Of a stretch of DNA of 64,000 bases, positions 1-8,740 are shown one piece after another. Source of the DNA: JAAYHV01 sp964400515 (GTDB taxonomy: Bacteria > Bacillota > Clostridia > Peptostreptococcales > Anaerovoracaceae); NCBI GenBank assembly GCA_964400515.1, contig CAYNTJ010000003.1:1-64000 (forward strand), read 5' to 3'. The notes beneath the pieces were generated by a model that saw only the letters and a program-made list of their open reading frames with translations, had not been told where the DNA came from and did not search any database. Numbering within the stretch: the stretch's first letter is position 1; each line of letters opens with the position of its first letter. Position numbers and translations under genes: made by a program.

Positions 1-202
1 AATACAACTAATTTTTTTCTTTAAAAAGCACTTGACTTCATATAGTTAGTCTCAAATTTAATTATATATTTTACTATCTATAAATGCAATAGATATGAAA
101 ATTATGATATAAATATAGTCCTAATCAAATATTGGTTTATAAATTCCCGTGTAATTTAAACCCTCACTTTAAATTACACAGATTTTTATATTTCTTTAAA
201 TA

Positions 203-230
203 CAAAATGCCAGGTATAAACCTGGCATTT
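203..230 (-). terminator. Intrinsic terminator after rplQ
   Basis: A perfect 10-bp inverted repeat (AAATGCCAGG / CCTGGCATTT, 6-nt loop) lies 21 nt past the rplQ stop. On the minus strand the second arm ends in TTT and runs into a T-rich stretch. It ends the ribosomal supercluster. The AT-rich 200 nt beyond it, to the window edge, hold nothing I can support. Confidence 0.85.
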
Positions 231-250
231 AAATATCATTTATTCACTTC

Positions 251-592
251 TTATACAAGCTCTAAGAATACAACCTCAGCATTATCTCCCTGCCTTGGTC
301 CTAACTTTAATATTCTTGTATAACCACCGTTTCTGTCTGCATACTTAGGTGCGATTTCCTCAAAAAGAGCTGTTACTACGTCTTCGTCAACAACGTAAGC
401 AAGTACTTGTCTTCTTGCGTGAAGATCGCCACGCTTAGCTAGTGTAATCATTTTTTCTGCCATACGTCTAGCTTCTTTTGCTCTACAGTCAGTAGTAGTG
501 ATTCTTCCTTCTCTTAGCAAATCAGTTACCAAATTTCTTAGCATTGATTTTCTGTGAGCAGAAGGTCTACCTAATTTCCTGTAACCCTTCAT
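251..592 (-). CDS. rplQ: 50S ribosomal protein bL17
   Basis: Large-subunit protein near the exit of the peptide tunnel. The 113-residue product opens with the family signature MKGYRKLGRPSAHRKSML and ends in the usual beta-rich tail (AEVVFLELV), so it is full length. A GGAG-type ribosome binding site precedes the ATG. It is the last gene of the alpha operon, 21 nt after rpoA, and is followed by a strong terminator. In many Bacillota ecfA1-ecfA2-ecfT come next; here they do not, and those genes are found near 50-53 kb. Confidence 0.98.
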   Translation of the reverse strand: MKGYRKLGRPSAHRKSMLRNLVTDLLREGRITTTDCRAKEARRMAEKMITLAKRGDLHARRQVLAYVVDEDVVTALFEEIAPKYADRNGGYTRILKLGPRQGDNAEVVFLELV

Positions 593-613
593 CAGTGTTC
601 TCCTTTCGCTTAG

Positions 614-1558
614 TTATTCATCACTAGGCTTTAAACCTAATCCTAATTCTTCAAGTTTGTTCTTAACCTCATCTAAAGATTTCATGCCAAGGTTTCTAAC
701 CTTCATCATGTCTTCTTCAGTACGCTGAGTTAATTCCTCAACGGTATTAATAGATGCTCTCTTCAAGCAGTTGAACGAACGAACTGATAGTTCCAAATCC
801 TCCACTGTCATTTCAAGAGCCTTTTCCTTACGGTCTTCTTCTTTTTCAATCATGAATTCCATATCATCTATGGAAGAATCCAGACCTATGAATAGGTTAA
901 GATGCTCAAGCATAATTTTGGCCCCTATGGAAACTCCTTCTTCCGGTGTAATTGAACCGTCAGTCCAAATTTCCAAAGTAAGCTTATCATAATCGGTTAC
1001 CTGCCCTACTCTTGTGTTTTCAACAGCATAGTTTACCTTAGTTACAGGTGTAAAAATAGAATCCACAGGTATTACTGCGATTGGCGTAGTATCGGTTTTG
1101 TTCTGCTCCGCAGGAACATACCCTCTACCTGTTGCCAGATTCATTTCCATAACCAATGTTGAGTTTTCATCAAGGGTTGCAATATGTAAATCAGGATTAA
1201 AGATTTCGATATCAGCATCACCAATAATATCTGCAGCAGTTACCTCTTTAGGCCCTACAGCATTTATTATAGCTCTTTTATCTTCATCTCCACTGATTCT
1301 AATAGCCAACTTCTTTAAGTTTAATATTATCTCAGTTACATCTTCCTTAACACCTGGAATCGTCGAAAATTCGTGAAGAATACCATCGATTTTTACTGTT
1401 GTCACTGCAGCTCCCGGTAGAGAGCTTAAGAGAATTCTTCTCATGCAATTACCTAAAGTTGTACCGTATCCCCTCTCTAAAGGTTCAACAACGAACTTAC
1501 CATAAGTGTTATCATTTTGGATAGTTTTGGTAATTGTAGGTTTTTCAATCTCGATCAT
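614..1558 (-). CDS. rpoA: RNA polymerase alpha subunit
   Basis: Scaffold subunit whose dimer nucleates RNA polymerase assembly. The N-terminal dimerisation domain (about residues 1-230) carries the conserved stretch PLERGYGTTLGNCMRRILLS. The C-terminal domain (about 245-310) has ELSVRSFNCLKRA, the helix-hairpin-helix region that touches UP elements and activators. At 314 residues it is the normal length. An AGGAGGAAAAA site sits before the ATG. It lies between rpsD and rplQ, as in the canonical alpha operon. Confidence 0.98.
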   Translation of the reverse strand: MIEIEKPTITKTIQNDNTYGKFVVEPLERGYGTTLGNCMRRILLSSLPGAAVTTVKIDGILHEFSTIPGVKEDVTEIILNLKKLAIRISGDEDKRAIINAVGPKEVTAADIIGDADIEIFNPDLHIATLDENSTLVMEMNLATGRGYVPAEQNKTDTTPIAVIPVDSIFTPVTKVNYAVENTRVGQVTDYDKLTLEIWTDGSITPEEGVSIGAKIMLEHLNLFIGLDSSIDDMEFMIEKEEDRKEKALEMTVEDLELSVRSFNCLKRASINTVEELTQRTEEDMMKVRNLGMKSLDEVKNKLEELGLGLKPSDE

Positions 1559-1602
1559 TTTTTCCTCCTATTCATAAACAATAATAAAACGAAAACGTAA
1601 AA

Positions 1603-2190
1603 TTATTTGGAGTAAAATTCGACAATATAGTGCTCCTCGATTGGTAAATCAATATCTTCACGAGTAGGTGCAGCCAAAATTCTACCTTCAAGTTTTTCTA
1701 AATCAATACTAATCCATTTAGGAGTAGTAATAACCATATCTTTCAACTCTTTAAATTTAGGTGAAGATTTGCTCTTTTCCTTAACACTGACAACATCGCC
1801 TTCCTTTAATTCCATAGAAGGAATGTTAGCCTTCTTGCCATTTACTAAGAAATGCCCGTGGTTTACAAGCTGTCTAGCTTCTCTTCTAGTAGCTGCAAAT
1901 CCCATCCTGAATACCACGTTATCAAATCTGCTTTCCAGCATGATTAATAAATTAGCACCAGCACTTCCTGCTCTTTTTGAAGCTTTATCAAATGTATTTC
2001 TGAATTGAGTTTCCTGTAATCCATAAAGGAACTTAACCTTTTGCTTTTCATTAAGCTGGATTCCGTATTCACTCTTTTTCTTTCTTCTTTGTTGTGGATT
2101 TCTCTTAGACGTTTTATTAACACCCATATACTGAGGTTCAATGCCTAAGGCTCTGGCTCTCTTAAGAACCGGTTCTCTATTTCTTGCCAT
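1603..2190 (-). CDS. rpsD: 30S ribosomal protein uS4, zinc-free form
   Basis: Primary 16S rRNA binding protein and 30S assembly initiator. The 195-residue product has the S4 RNA-binding fold around residues 85-150 (SRFDNVVFRMGFAATRREAR, then LVNHGHFLVNG). The N-terminus (MARNREPVLKRARALGIEP) lacks the Cys residues that hold zinc in the C+ form, so this is the C-minus type. Some clostridia carry a second rpsD paralogue elsewhere; none is in this window. GGAGG lies upstream of the ATG. Confidence 0.97.
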   Translation of the reverse strand: MARNREPVLKRARALGIEPQYMGVNKTSKRNPQQRRKKKSEYGIQLNEKQKVKFLYGLQETQFRNTFDKASKRAGSAGANLLIMLESRFDNVVFRMGFAATRREARQLVNHGHFLVNGKKANIPSMELKEGDVVSVKEKSKSSPKFKELKDMVITTPKWISIDLEKLEGRILAAPTREDIDLPIEEHYIVEFYSK

Positions 2191-2212
2191 TATCTGTTAC
2201 TCCTCCTTTCAA

Positions 2213-2611
2213 TTAGACTCTTCTCTTCTTAGGTGGTCTGCATCCATTATGTGGAATCGGTGTAATATCCTTAATCATAGTGATATTAAGACCTGCAGTT
2301 TGAAGCGCTCTTATAGCTGCTTCTCTACCGGATCCCGGTCCCTTTACATAAACTTCTACAGACTTAAGACCATGCTCCATTGCAGCCTTTGCTGCTACCT
2401 CTGCCGCACTTTGTGCTGCGAAAGGTGTGGATTTTCTTGAGCCCTTGAAACCGTTTGATCCAGCACTGGACCATGATAATGCGTTACCATTCATATCGGT
2501 TAGAGTAACTAAAGTATTGTTAAAGGTGGATTGGATATGTGCCTGGCCTTTTTCAATATTCTTACGTTCTCTTTTTTTTCTTCTAACTGTCTTTTTTACA
2601 GCTTTAGCCAT
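2213..2611 (-). CDS. rpsK: 30S ribosomal protein uS11
   Basis: Platform protein of the small subunit, close to the E site and the mRNA exit. The 132-residue product carries the central signature AHIQSTFNNTLVTLTD and the invariant C-terminal tail ITPIPHNGCRPPKKRRV. A clear AAAGGAGG site is present. It lies between rpsM and rpsD with short spacers (15 and 22 nt), which points to one transcript. Confidence 0.98.
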   Translation of the reverse strand: MAKAVKKTVRRKKRERKNIEKGQAHIQSTFNNTLVTLTDMNGNALSWSSAGSNGFKGSRKSTPFAAQSAAEVAAKAAMEHGLKSVEVYVKGPGSGREAAIRALQTAGLNITMIKDITPIPHNGCRPPKKRRV

Positions 2612-2626
2612 GATTTCCTACCTCCT

Positions 2627-2995
2627 TTACTTTTTCTTTCTGCCAACGGTCTTCTTAGGACCTTTACGAGTTCTAGCGTTTGTCTTTGTTTTCTGACCTC
2701 TAACAGGCAGACCTCTTCTATGTCTGATTCCTCTGTAGCTACCGATCTCCATAAGTCTCTTGATATTTAAGGAAACCTCTCTCCTTAAATCTCCTTCCAC
2801 CATGTGATCAGTTTCTATAACTTTTCTAATTCTACCAGCTTCATCTTCTGATAAATCTTTAACCCTTGTATCTGGGTTAACATCTGCTTTTGCAAGGATT
2901 TCTCCTGCTGTTACCCTACCTATACCATAGATATAGGTTAAACCAATTTCGATTCTTTTTTCTTTGGGTAAATCAACTCCGGCTATACGAGCCAT
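2627..2995 (-). CDS. rpsM: 30S ribosomal protein uS13
   Basis: Head protein of the 30S subunit that contacts the 50S subunit and P-site tRNA. The sequence starts MARIAGVDLPKEKRIEIGLT and ends with the basic segment RGIRHRRGLPVRGQKT and a Lys/Arg-rich tail that reaches toward tRNA. At 122 residues it is full length. It opens the alpha operon part of the cluster; a 115-nt spacer separates it from rpmJ, the widest gap apart from the S10 leader. I see no gene in that spacer. Confidence 0.98.
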   Translation of the reverse strand: MARIAGVDLPKEKRIEIGLTYIYGIGRVTAGEILAKADVNPDTRVKDLSEDEAGRIRKVIETDHMVEGDLRREVSLNIKRLMEIGSYRGIRHRRGLPVRGQKTKTNARTRKGPKKTVGRKKK

Positions 2996-3110
2996 GTGTT
3001 CCTCCTTCTCCTATCTTCCGTCACCTTCCCGGGGGTGATATAGACAGGTGTTCTTAAAATTATCTTTACCAACGAACATTCCCGGTCATGCCCTGGCTTT
3101 TAACTTATTC

Positions 3111-3224
3111 TTAGCCTTGTTTCTGCTTATGTTTTGGGTTCTCGCAGATTACCATAACTTTACCATGTCTTTTGATAACCTTGCACTTCTCGCAGATAGG
3201 CTTTACTGATGCTCTTACTTTCAT
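3111..3224 (-). CDS. rpmJ: 50S ribosomal protein bL36 (zinc form)
   Basis: A 37-residue protein read directly from the sequence: it starts MKVRASVKPICEKCK and ends NPKHKQKQG. Cys11, Cys14, Cys27 and His32 form the zinc ribbon, so this is the zinc-binding C+ type. GGAGG lies 6 nt upstream of the ATG. The position between infA and rpsM is the conserved one. Length and every key residue match the family. Confidence 0.97.
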   Translation of the reverse strand: MKVRASVKPICEKCKVIKRHGKVMVICENPKHKQKQG

Positions 3225-3251
3225 TTTTACCTCCTGACGCTTTAACGTACC

Positions 3252-3470
3252 TTATTTATCTCTCCATGTTATTCTACCTCTAGACAAGTCATAAGGTGAA
3301 AGTTCAACTTTTACTTTGTCTCCCGGAAGTATCCTAATATAGTTCATTCTGATTTTGCCGGAAACATGTGCAAGTACTTCAAACCCATTTTCCAGTTTTA
3401 CTTTGAACATCGCATTGGGCTGTGCATCCACCACAGTTCCCATTACTTCGATGACGTCTTTCTTTGCCAT
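3252..3470 (-). CDS. infA: Translation initiation factor IF-1
   Basis: A 72-residue single OB-fold (S1-type) protein that occupies the ribosomal A site during initiation. The sequence shows the family core: MAKKDVIEVMGTVVDAQPNA, then LAHVSGKIRMNYIRILPGDK and the ending GRITWRDK. It lies 11 nt after map and 27 nt before rpmJ. GGAGG precedes the start. Confidence 0.98.
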   Translation of the reverse strand: MAKKDVIEVMGTVVDAQPNAMFKVKLENGFEVLAHVSGKIRMNYIRILPGDKVKVELSPYDLSRGRITWRDK

Positions 3471-3481
3471 TTAATTTCCTC

Positions 3482-4228
3482 CTATATGGTAAGCAGTTCA
3501 GGCTCACCATTTGTAATTGCGATAGTATTTTCGTAATGCGAAGATAACATACCATCTTCCGTTACAACAGTCCATTCATTTGGAAGTGTTTTGGTCTCAT
3601 AGCCCCCCTGGCAAATCATGGGTTCAACTGCTATAACCATCCCGCTTCTAATCTTAGGCCCCTTATTAGGTTTACCGTAATTGGGGATTTGAGGATCTTC
3701 ATGAAGATCTCTACCCAGGCCATGGCCCGTATAATCCCTAATTACCGAAAATCCGTTTTTCTCGGCATGTAACTGCACTGCATGACCAATATCCGATATC
3801 CTATATCCCTCAATGCAGTATTTAAGGCCTTCGAAGAAGCTTTCTTTAGTAACCCTAATTAATTTATCTGCAATTTCTGATATCTCACCAACCGGATATG
3901 TTCTGGCAGCATCGCTACAATAACCTCTATATGTTGCACCGGTGTCTACACTTACTATGTCCCCTTCTTCTAGTATTCTGTCCTTTGAAGGTATCCCGTG
4001 CACTATCTCATCATTAAGAGATACACATGCACTTCCCGGAAAACCTCCATAACCTTTAAAGGAAGGTATCATTTTATAGTGTCTAATCCTATCTTCTACA
4101 AAACTATCAATGTCTAATGTGGATATACCTGGTTTAATTATATCAGGTAAAATGTTTAGGATTTCGCCCGTCACCTTGGCAGCTTCCCTCATCATATCAA
4201 TCTCACGTTTAGATTTAAGAATAATCAT
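3482..4228 (-). CDS. map: Methionine aminopeptidase, type I
   Basis: Removes the initiator methionine from new proteins. The 248-residue pita-bread fold carries all five metal ligands: two Asp in VSVDTGA and GYCSDAART, His in GHGLGRDLHEDP, Glu in VIAVEPMI and Glu in TVVTEDGM. There is no N-terminal SH3-binding zinc extension, so it is the short bacterial type. It begins 1 nt after the adk stop and is translationally linked to it. The adk-map-infA-rpmJ order is the standard Bacillota arrangement. Confidence 0.97.
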   Translation of the reverse strand: MIILKSKREIDMMREAAKVTGEILNILPDIIKPGISTLDIDSFVEDRIRHYKMIPSFKGYGGFPGSACVSLNDEIVHGIPSKDRILEEGDIVSVDTGATYRGYCSDAARTYPVGEISEIADKLIRVTKESFFEGLKYCIEGYRISDIGHAVQLHAEKNGFSVIRDYTGHGLGRDLHEDPQIPNYGKPNKGPKIRSGMVIAVEPMICQGGYETKTLPNEWTVVTEDGMLSSHYENTIAITNGEPELLTI

Positions 4229-4229
4229 T

Positions 4230-4877
4230 TTATTCTCCTATCGCTGCTACGATTGACTCAAATACGCTGTCTAAACCTATTGTACCGTCAATATTGGCGA
4301 TAATGCCTGCCTCAGTATAGTAACCTATAAGAGGTGCTGTTTGTGCTTCATATACTTCAATTCGATTAGTAACAGTAGCTTCGGTATCATCTGCTCTTTG
4401 AACAAGTTCTCCGCCACATACATCACATATACCTTCCTTTTTAGGCGGTATTGTTACTATATGGTAGCTCGCTCCGCAGGCTTTGCAAATTCTTCTTCCG
4501 GTAAGCCTTCTGATCAACTCTTCGTTGCCTACTTCAAGATTAATTACTTTATCAAGCTTAAGGCCGTGGGCTTCTAAAAACTCGTCCAGCTTTTCCGCCT
4601 GATAGACTGTTCTTGGGAATCCATCAAGTAAAAACCCATTCTTACAGTCATCTTCTAATAATCTTGTTGTTGCAATTTCAATTACCAAATCATCGGGAAC
4701 TAATTCTCCCTTGTCCATATATTCCTTTGCCTTCTTACCAAGGGGTGTACCTTCTTTAATGTTTTTCCTGAAGATATCTCCCGTGGAAATATGCGGAACA
4801 TCATATTTTTTAGCAATTCCAACTGCTTGTGTGCCCTTACCTGCTCCCGGAGGGCCTAAAAGAACCGTTCTAAGCAT
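4230..4877 (-). CDS. adk: Adenylate kinase, zinc-LID type
   Basis: Interconverts AMP plus ATP with two ADP. The P-loop GPPGAGKGT is at the N-terminus and the long LID carries CKACGASYH and CDVCGG, four Cys that bind a structural zinc, as in Gram-positive enzymes. I place the start at the second Met (MLRTVLLGPPGAGKG): GAGGAG lies 9 nt before it, whereas the ATG three codons earlier overlaps the end of that site too closely. The protein is then 215 residues, the usual length. It lies 17 nt after secY. Confidence 0.95.
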   Translation of the reverse strand: MLRTVLLGPPGAGKGTQAVGIAKKYDVPHISTGDIFRKNIKEGTPLGKKAKEYMDKGELVPDDLVIEIATTRLLEDDCKNGFLLDGFPRTVYQAEKLDEFLEAHGLKLDKVINLEVGNEELIRRLTGRRICKACGASYHIVTIPPKKEGICDVCGGELVQRADDTEATVTNRIEVYEAQTAPLIGYYTEAGIIANIDGTIGLDSVFESIVAAIGE

Positions 4878-4894
4878 TTTTGTCATCTCCTCTA

Positions 4895-6175
4895 CTACTT
4901 CAAAAATCCCTGATAATTTCTCATAAGCATTTGATTCTCAAGCTGCTTCATTGTATCCAGCGCAACACCCACTGCTATAAGCAATGATGTACCACCAAAT
5001 GCTATATTAAATGGTGTAAGTATACTTATAATCGTAGGCAATGTAGCCACGATTGCTAAGAAACATCCGCCAACTAGGCATAATCTTGACATAACTCTGT
5101 TCAAATATTCAATAGTAGCATTTCCCGGTCTTATTCCCGGAATAAAGCCACCGTTTGCTCTCATGTTTTCTGCAACTTCCACCGGATTGAATGTGATTGC
5201 TGTATAGAAATATGTAAAGAATATAGTTAATAATACATTCAATATTGCATAAATCCATACACCGGGATTACCGGCCGGTGATAAGAATTTAGTAACAAAA
5301 TCCGTAAACCCGGTATCCGGGAAGAAGTATGTTACTGTCAACGGAAATTGTAATAATGAAAGCGCAAATATTACAGGAATAACTCCTGCCTGATTTACTT
5401 TCATAGGTATATGAGTGGATTGTCCACCATACATTTTTCTACCTACAACTCTCTTAGCATATTGCACAGGTATCTTTCTGGCACCCTGTTGTATTTCAAT
5501 TATACCAACTATAACTGCTATACAAAACAGTATGAATATTAGTACTGCTACTATGCCAATTTCTCCCTCGGTCACTTGGGTATTTATTCCTCTAACCATG
5601 CTAGGTATTCTTGCTATGATACCTGCAAATATTATTAAAGAAATCCCGTTTCCTATACCATATTCATTAATTTGTTCGCCCAGCCACATCAAAAATGCGG
5701 TACCAGCTGTAAGCACTATTACAATAACTGCAATGGTGAAAAAGCTAGGATTTACTATCGCTTTCCTGAATAGACCAACCGAAAGACCTATAGCCTGTAC
5801 AAATCCCAATATTACTGTCAAATAACGGGTTATCTGAGCCATCTTTTTTCTTCCTTCGGCACCTTCTTTAGCCAATCTCTCAAAATATGGGAAGGCTATA
5901 GTAAGGAGCTGTATTATTATAGATGCAGTAATATATGGGGTTATACTTAATGCGAAGATTGTAAAATTACTGAACGCGCCACCTGAAAACAAGTCAAATA
6001 AGTCTAACAGACCTGTTTCTCCAGAAAACATTTGTGCCAAATACTCCCTGTCAATACCCGGAACAGGAATGTTAGATCCTATTCTAAATACCAACAGCAT
6101 GAGCAAAGTGAATACAATTTTACTTTTTATTTCTTTGATTCTCCATGCTTGTCCAATAGTTTTTAGCATCTCCAT
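4895..6175 (-). CDS. secY: Protein translocase channel SecY
   Basis: Central pore of the Sec translocon in the cytoplasmic membrane. The 426-residue protein has ten predicted membrane helices; recognisable blocks are LVFRIGSNIPVPGID in the first helix region, the plug segment with DLFSGGAFSNFTIFALSI, and QQGARKIPVQYAKRVVG in cytosolic loop C4, which contacts ribosome or SecA. It begins 1 nt after the rplO stop. Length and position are normal. Confidence 0.98.
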   Translation of the reverse strand: MEMLKTIGQAWRIKEIKSKIVFTLLMLLVFRIGSNIPVPGIDREYLAQMFSGETGLLDLFDLFSGGAFSNFTIFALSITPYITASIIIQLLTIAFPYFERLAKEGAEGRKKMAQITRYLTVILGFVQAIGLSVGLFRKAIVNPSFFTIAVIVIVLTAGTAFLMWLGEQINEYGIGNGISLIIFAGIIARIPSMVRGINTQVTEGEIGIVAVLIFILFCIAVIVGIIEIQQGARKIPVQYAKRVVGRKMYGGQSTHIPMKVNQAGVIPVIFALSLLQFPLTVTYFFPDTGFTDFVTKFLSPAGNPGVWIYAILNVLLTIFFTYFYTAITFNPVEVAENMRANGGFIPGIRPGNATIEYLNRVMSRLCLVGGCFLAIVATLPTIISILTPFNIAFGGTSLLIAVGVALDTMKQLENQMLMRNYQGFLK

Positions 6176-6176
6176 A

Positions 6177-6626
6177 TTAGATAACCTCTACCTTTCCTCC
6201 AGCAGCTTCAATCTTTTCAATTGCAGACTTTGTAAATTTAGCTGCTTTTACAGTAAGTTTTTTATCAAGCTTACCGTTTCCTAATATCTTAACGCCATCT
6301 TTAACCTGCTTAACAAGACCCATCTCTTTCATAAGATTTAGATCTACCACAGCTTCTGCGTCAAATCTATTAAGATCAGAAACATTTACTTCAGTATACT
6401 GCTTTGCAAATATGTTTGTAAAGCCTCTCTTTGGTAAACGTCTGTATAAAGGCATCTGTCCACCTTCAAAACCGAGTCTAACTCCGCCACCGCTTCTTGA
6501 GTTTTGGCCATTCATACCTCTGCCAGCTGTAGTGCCCTGGCCTGTACCCTGTCCTCTTCCAACTCTTTTGCGATTTTTAGTAGAACCCTCGGCTGCTTTT
6601 AATTCATGTAATTTCATGATTGCCAC
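6177..6626 (-). CDS. rplO: 50S ribosomal protein uL15
   Basis: Early-assembly 23S rRNA binder. The glycine- and arginine-rich N-terminal arm is clear (KNRKRVGRGQGTGQGTTAGR, then GVRLGFEGGQMPLYRRLPKR) and the globular C-terminal domain ends in EKIEAAGGKVEVI. At 149 residues it is full length. A CCACC-complement GGAGGTGG site precedes the ATG. It lies between rpmD and secY as expected for the spc operon. Confidence 0.98.
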   Translation of the reverse strand: MAIMKLHELKAAEGSTKNRKRVGRGQGTGQGTTAGRGMNGQNSRSGGGVRLGFEGGQMPLYRRLPKRGFTNIFAKQYTEVNVSDLNRFDAEAVVDLNLMKEMGLVKQVKDGVKILGNGKLDKKLTVKAAKFTKSAIEKIEAAGGKVEVI

Positions 6627-6632
6627 CTCCTA

Positions 6633-6815
6633 TTATAGTTCTTCTACTGTAACTAGATGCGAAACTTTAGTGATGGCACCGCGTGCATGAGGTGTGTCTG
6701 CCAACTCTACTGAATGATGCATCTTCTTTAGTCCTAACGCTTCTACAACTTTTCTTTGCTTAGGGGAAGCGCCAATAACACTTTTTGTTAAAGTGACTTT
6801 TATCATCTTTGCCAT
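6633..6815 (-). CDS. rpmD: 50S ribosomal protein uL30
   Basis: Small protein of the central protuberance region; 60 residues from MAKMIKVTLTKS to VSHLVTVEEL. Two in-frame ATGs are available. The downstream one is preferred because GGAGG lies 9 nt before it, but only about 3 nt before the upstream one (MTMAKM). The family core SVIGASPKQRKVVEALGLKK is intact. Confidence 0.95.
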   Translation of the reverse strand: MAKMIKVTLTKSVIGASPKQRKVVEALGLKKMHHSVELADTPHARGAITKVSHLVTVEEL

Positions 6816-6828
6816 TGTCATTTCCCTC

Positions 6829-7332
6829 CTATCCTAATATTTCTTCAGGTGTTTTACCACGACGCTTCGCAACTTCTTCAACAGTAGTTAGGTTTCTAAG
6901 ACCTTCGATTGTTGCGAAAGCCATATTACCTGTATTACTTGAACCTAATGATTTTGCTCTTACGTCTTTAATTCCTGCAGCTTCAAGTACAGTACGAACT
7001 GATGAACCTGCGATAACTCCTGTACCTGGAGCAGATGGCATGATTAGTACTCTGCCTGCTCCGAAAACTCCAACGATTTTATGTGGAATTGTTGTTCCTA
7101 CAGTTGGAACATATATTAAATTCTTCTTAGCATCCTCTGTAGCTTTTCTTACAGCTTCAGGTATTTCTTGTGCTTTTCCAAGTCCAAGACCTACGTGTCC
7201 TTGTCCGTCACCGACAACAACACTTACACTGAATCTCATATTTCTACCACCCTTAACAGTCTTAGCAACACGTCTGATGTTAACGATAGTTTCAGTTAAT
7301 TCAAGCTTGGATGCATCTATTTTACTACGCAT
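6829..7332 (-). CDS. rpsE: 30S ribosomal protein uS5
   Basis: Decoding-fidelity protein with mRNA helicase contact. The 167-residue sequence has the dsRBD-like N-terminal half (VKGGRNMRFSVSVVVGDG) and the C-terminal S5 fold (GTGVIAGSSVRTVLEAAGI). The loop VGDGQGHVGLGLGKAQE is conserved. GGAGGATTAAGGA precedes the ATG. The antisense strand also happens to be open here (about 176 codons), which is a codon-bias shadow. Confidence 0.98.
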   Translation of the reverse strand: MRSKIDASKLELTETIVNIRRVAKTVKGGRNMRFSVSVVVGDGQGHVGLGLGKAQEIPEAVRKATEDAKKNLIYVPTVGTTIPHKIVGVFGAGRVLIMPSAPGTGVIAGSSVRTVLEAAGIKDVRAKSLGSSNTGNMAFATIEGLRNLTTVEEVAKRRGKTPEEILG

Positions 7333-7346
7333 TCCTTAATCCTCCC

Positions 7347-7712
7347 TTAGAACTTCAAACCTGCTTCACGAGCACCATCAGCTAATTCTTTTACTCTTCC
7401 ATGATAAAGGAATCCACCTCTGTCAAAGGAAACAGTTTCTATGCCTTTTTCAAGAGCTCTCTTAGCAATAGCCTCTCCAACTTTTTTAGCTGCTTCTTTG
7501 TTACCACCATTTTCGATAATATCCTTTAACTCTTTGTCAAGGGAAGAAGCTGCAACTAATGTGCACTGATTTACGTCATCGATAATCTGAGCAGATATAT
7601 TTTTGTTGGATCTAAATACGCAAAGTCTTGGTCTTTCAGGAGTTCCAGAAAGTTCTCTTCTAACTCTTTCGTGTCTTTTTAGACGTCTGTCTTTTCTGCT
7701 AGCTTTAGCCAT
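7347..7712 (-). CDS. rplR: 50S ribosomal protein uL18
   Basis: 5S rRNA binding protein of the central protuberance. The 121-residue product has a basic N-terminal arm (KASRKDRRLKRHERVRRELS), RPRLCVFRSNKNISAQIIDD, and the ending GRVKELADGAREAGLKF, all typical. Spacing to rplF is 17 nt and to rpsE 14 nt. Confidence 0.98.
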   Translation of the reverse strand: MAKASRKDRRLKRHERVRRELSGTPERPRLCVFRSNKNISAQIIDDVNQCTLVAASSLDKELKDIIENGGNKEAAKKVGEAIAKRALEKGIETVSFDRGGFLYHGRVKELADGAREAGLKF

Positions 7713-7729
7713 TTCTTTTTCCTCCTCTC

Positions 7730-8272
7730 TTATTTAGCTCCGGTTTTACCTTCTTTTCTACGAACAACTTCACCTTCATAACGGATTCCCTTACCTTTAT
7801 ATGGTTCAGGTTTTCTCCATTTTCTGATGTTCGCAGCATAGTTACCAACAACCGCTTTGTCGTTTCCCTTAACTATAACTTCTGTTGCACTTGGTACTTC
7901 AGTTGTTATTCCTTCAGGATCCTTCATGATTACTTGGTGTGAATATCCTAAGTTCATCACTAATGTGTCACCTTGCTTTTCTGCCTTGTAGCCTACGCCT
8001 TCAATGACAAGTTTTTTTGCATATCCATTGGTAACACCTTCTACTAGGTTTGCAATAAGTGTTCTTGCAAGACCATGTTGAGCTCTCATTTCTCTGGCAT
8101 CTGAAGGTCTTGATACTAACACCTGTCCTTCAGCTACTTCTACTTTTAAATCCTTGTTAACCTGCTGTGATAATTCACCTTTAGGTCCCTTTACAGTTAC
8201 GAAATTTGTATCGTTTACTGCAACTTCTACACCGGCAGGAATAACAACAGGTTTAATTCCTATTCTAGACAT
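7730..8272 (-). CDS. rplF: 50S ribosomal protein uL6
   Basis: Two-domain protein near the factor-binding site. The N-terminal repeat begins MSRIGIKPVVIPAGVEV and the C-terminal repeat ends with the invariant EPYKGKGIRYEGEVVRRKEG. At 180 residues it is normal. It lies between rpsH (12 nt) and rplR in the spc operon with a clear AGGAGGAAAA site. Confidence 0.98.
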   Translation of the reverse strand: MSRIGIKPVVIPAGVEVAVNDTNFVTVKGPKGELSQQVNKDLKVEVAEGQVLVSRPSDAREMRAQHGLARTLIANLVEGVTNGYAKKLVIEGVGYKAEKQGDTLVMNLGYSHQVIMKDPEGITTEVPSATEVIVKGNDKAVVGNYAANIRKWRKPEPYKGKGIRYEGEVVRRKEGKTGAK

Positions 8273-8284
8273 CCTATTTTCCTC

Positions 8285-8683
8285 CTACCATACATAACAG
8301 ATAACTTCGCCACCAACTCCAAGATTACGTGCTTCTTTATCGCTTATTACACCCTTTGAAGTTGAGATTATAGCAACACCTAAACCTCCCAGTACCTTAG
8401 GCACTTGGTCAGCCTTAGCATAAACCTTTAATCCCGGTTTTGAAATTTTCTTTATTCCGATTATAACTTTTTCTTTACCAACGCCATATTTCATTTTTAC
8501 TCTGATTGTACCTTGAGCGCTGTCATCTATTACATCATAGCCACTGATAAAGCCTTCCTTTAGTAATATTTCTGCAATTGATTTTTTCATCTTTGATGCA
8601 GGAATATCCACTGTGGAATGACCGGCAGTATTGGCATTTCTGATTCTTGTTAGCATATCTGCTACTGGATCTGTCATTGTCAT
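8285..8683 (-). CDS. rpsH: 30S ribosomal protein uS8
   Basis: Central-domain 16S rRNA binder, and the translational repressor of the spc operon in E. coli; whether it regulates here cannot be told. The 132-residue product starts MTMTDPVADMLTRIRNAN and ends with the conserved GVGGEVICYVW. GGAG lies about 10 nt before the chosen ATG; the second ATG two codons later is a less well-spaced alternative. Confidence 0.97.
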   Translation of the reverse strand: MTMTDPVADMLTRIRNANTAGHSTVDIPASKMKKSIAEILLKEGFISGYDVIDDSAQGTIRVKMKYGVGKEKVIIGIKKISKPGLKVYAKADQVPKVLGGLGVAIISTSKGVISDKEARNLGVGGEVICYVW

Positions 8684-8740
8684 AACAGTAATTCTCCTTT
8701 CTTCACGTGGTTCCCTTTAGGGCCTACGCAACTTAACTTT

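Noticed and set aside
1..202. Possible gene downstream of rplQ on the plus strand (132-323)
   Set aside because: It runs through the terminator and into rplQ on the opposite strand; low-complexity, no ribosome binding site.
6809..7339. A 176-codon open frame antisense to rpsE
   Set aside because: Shadow of rpsE; Pro/Ser-rich composition typical of antisense frames of ribosomal genes.
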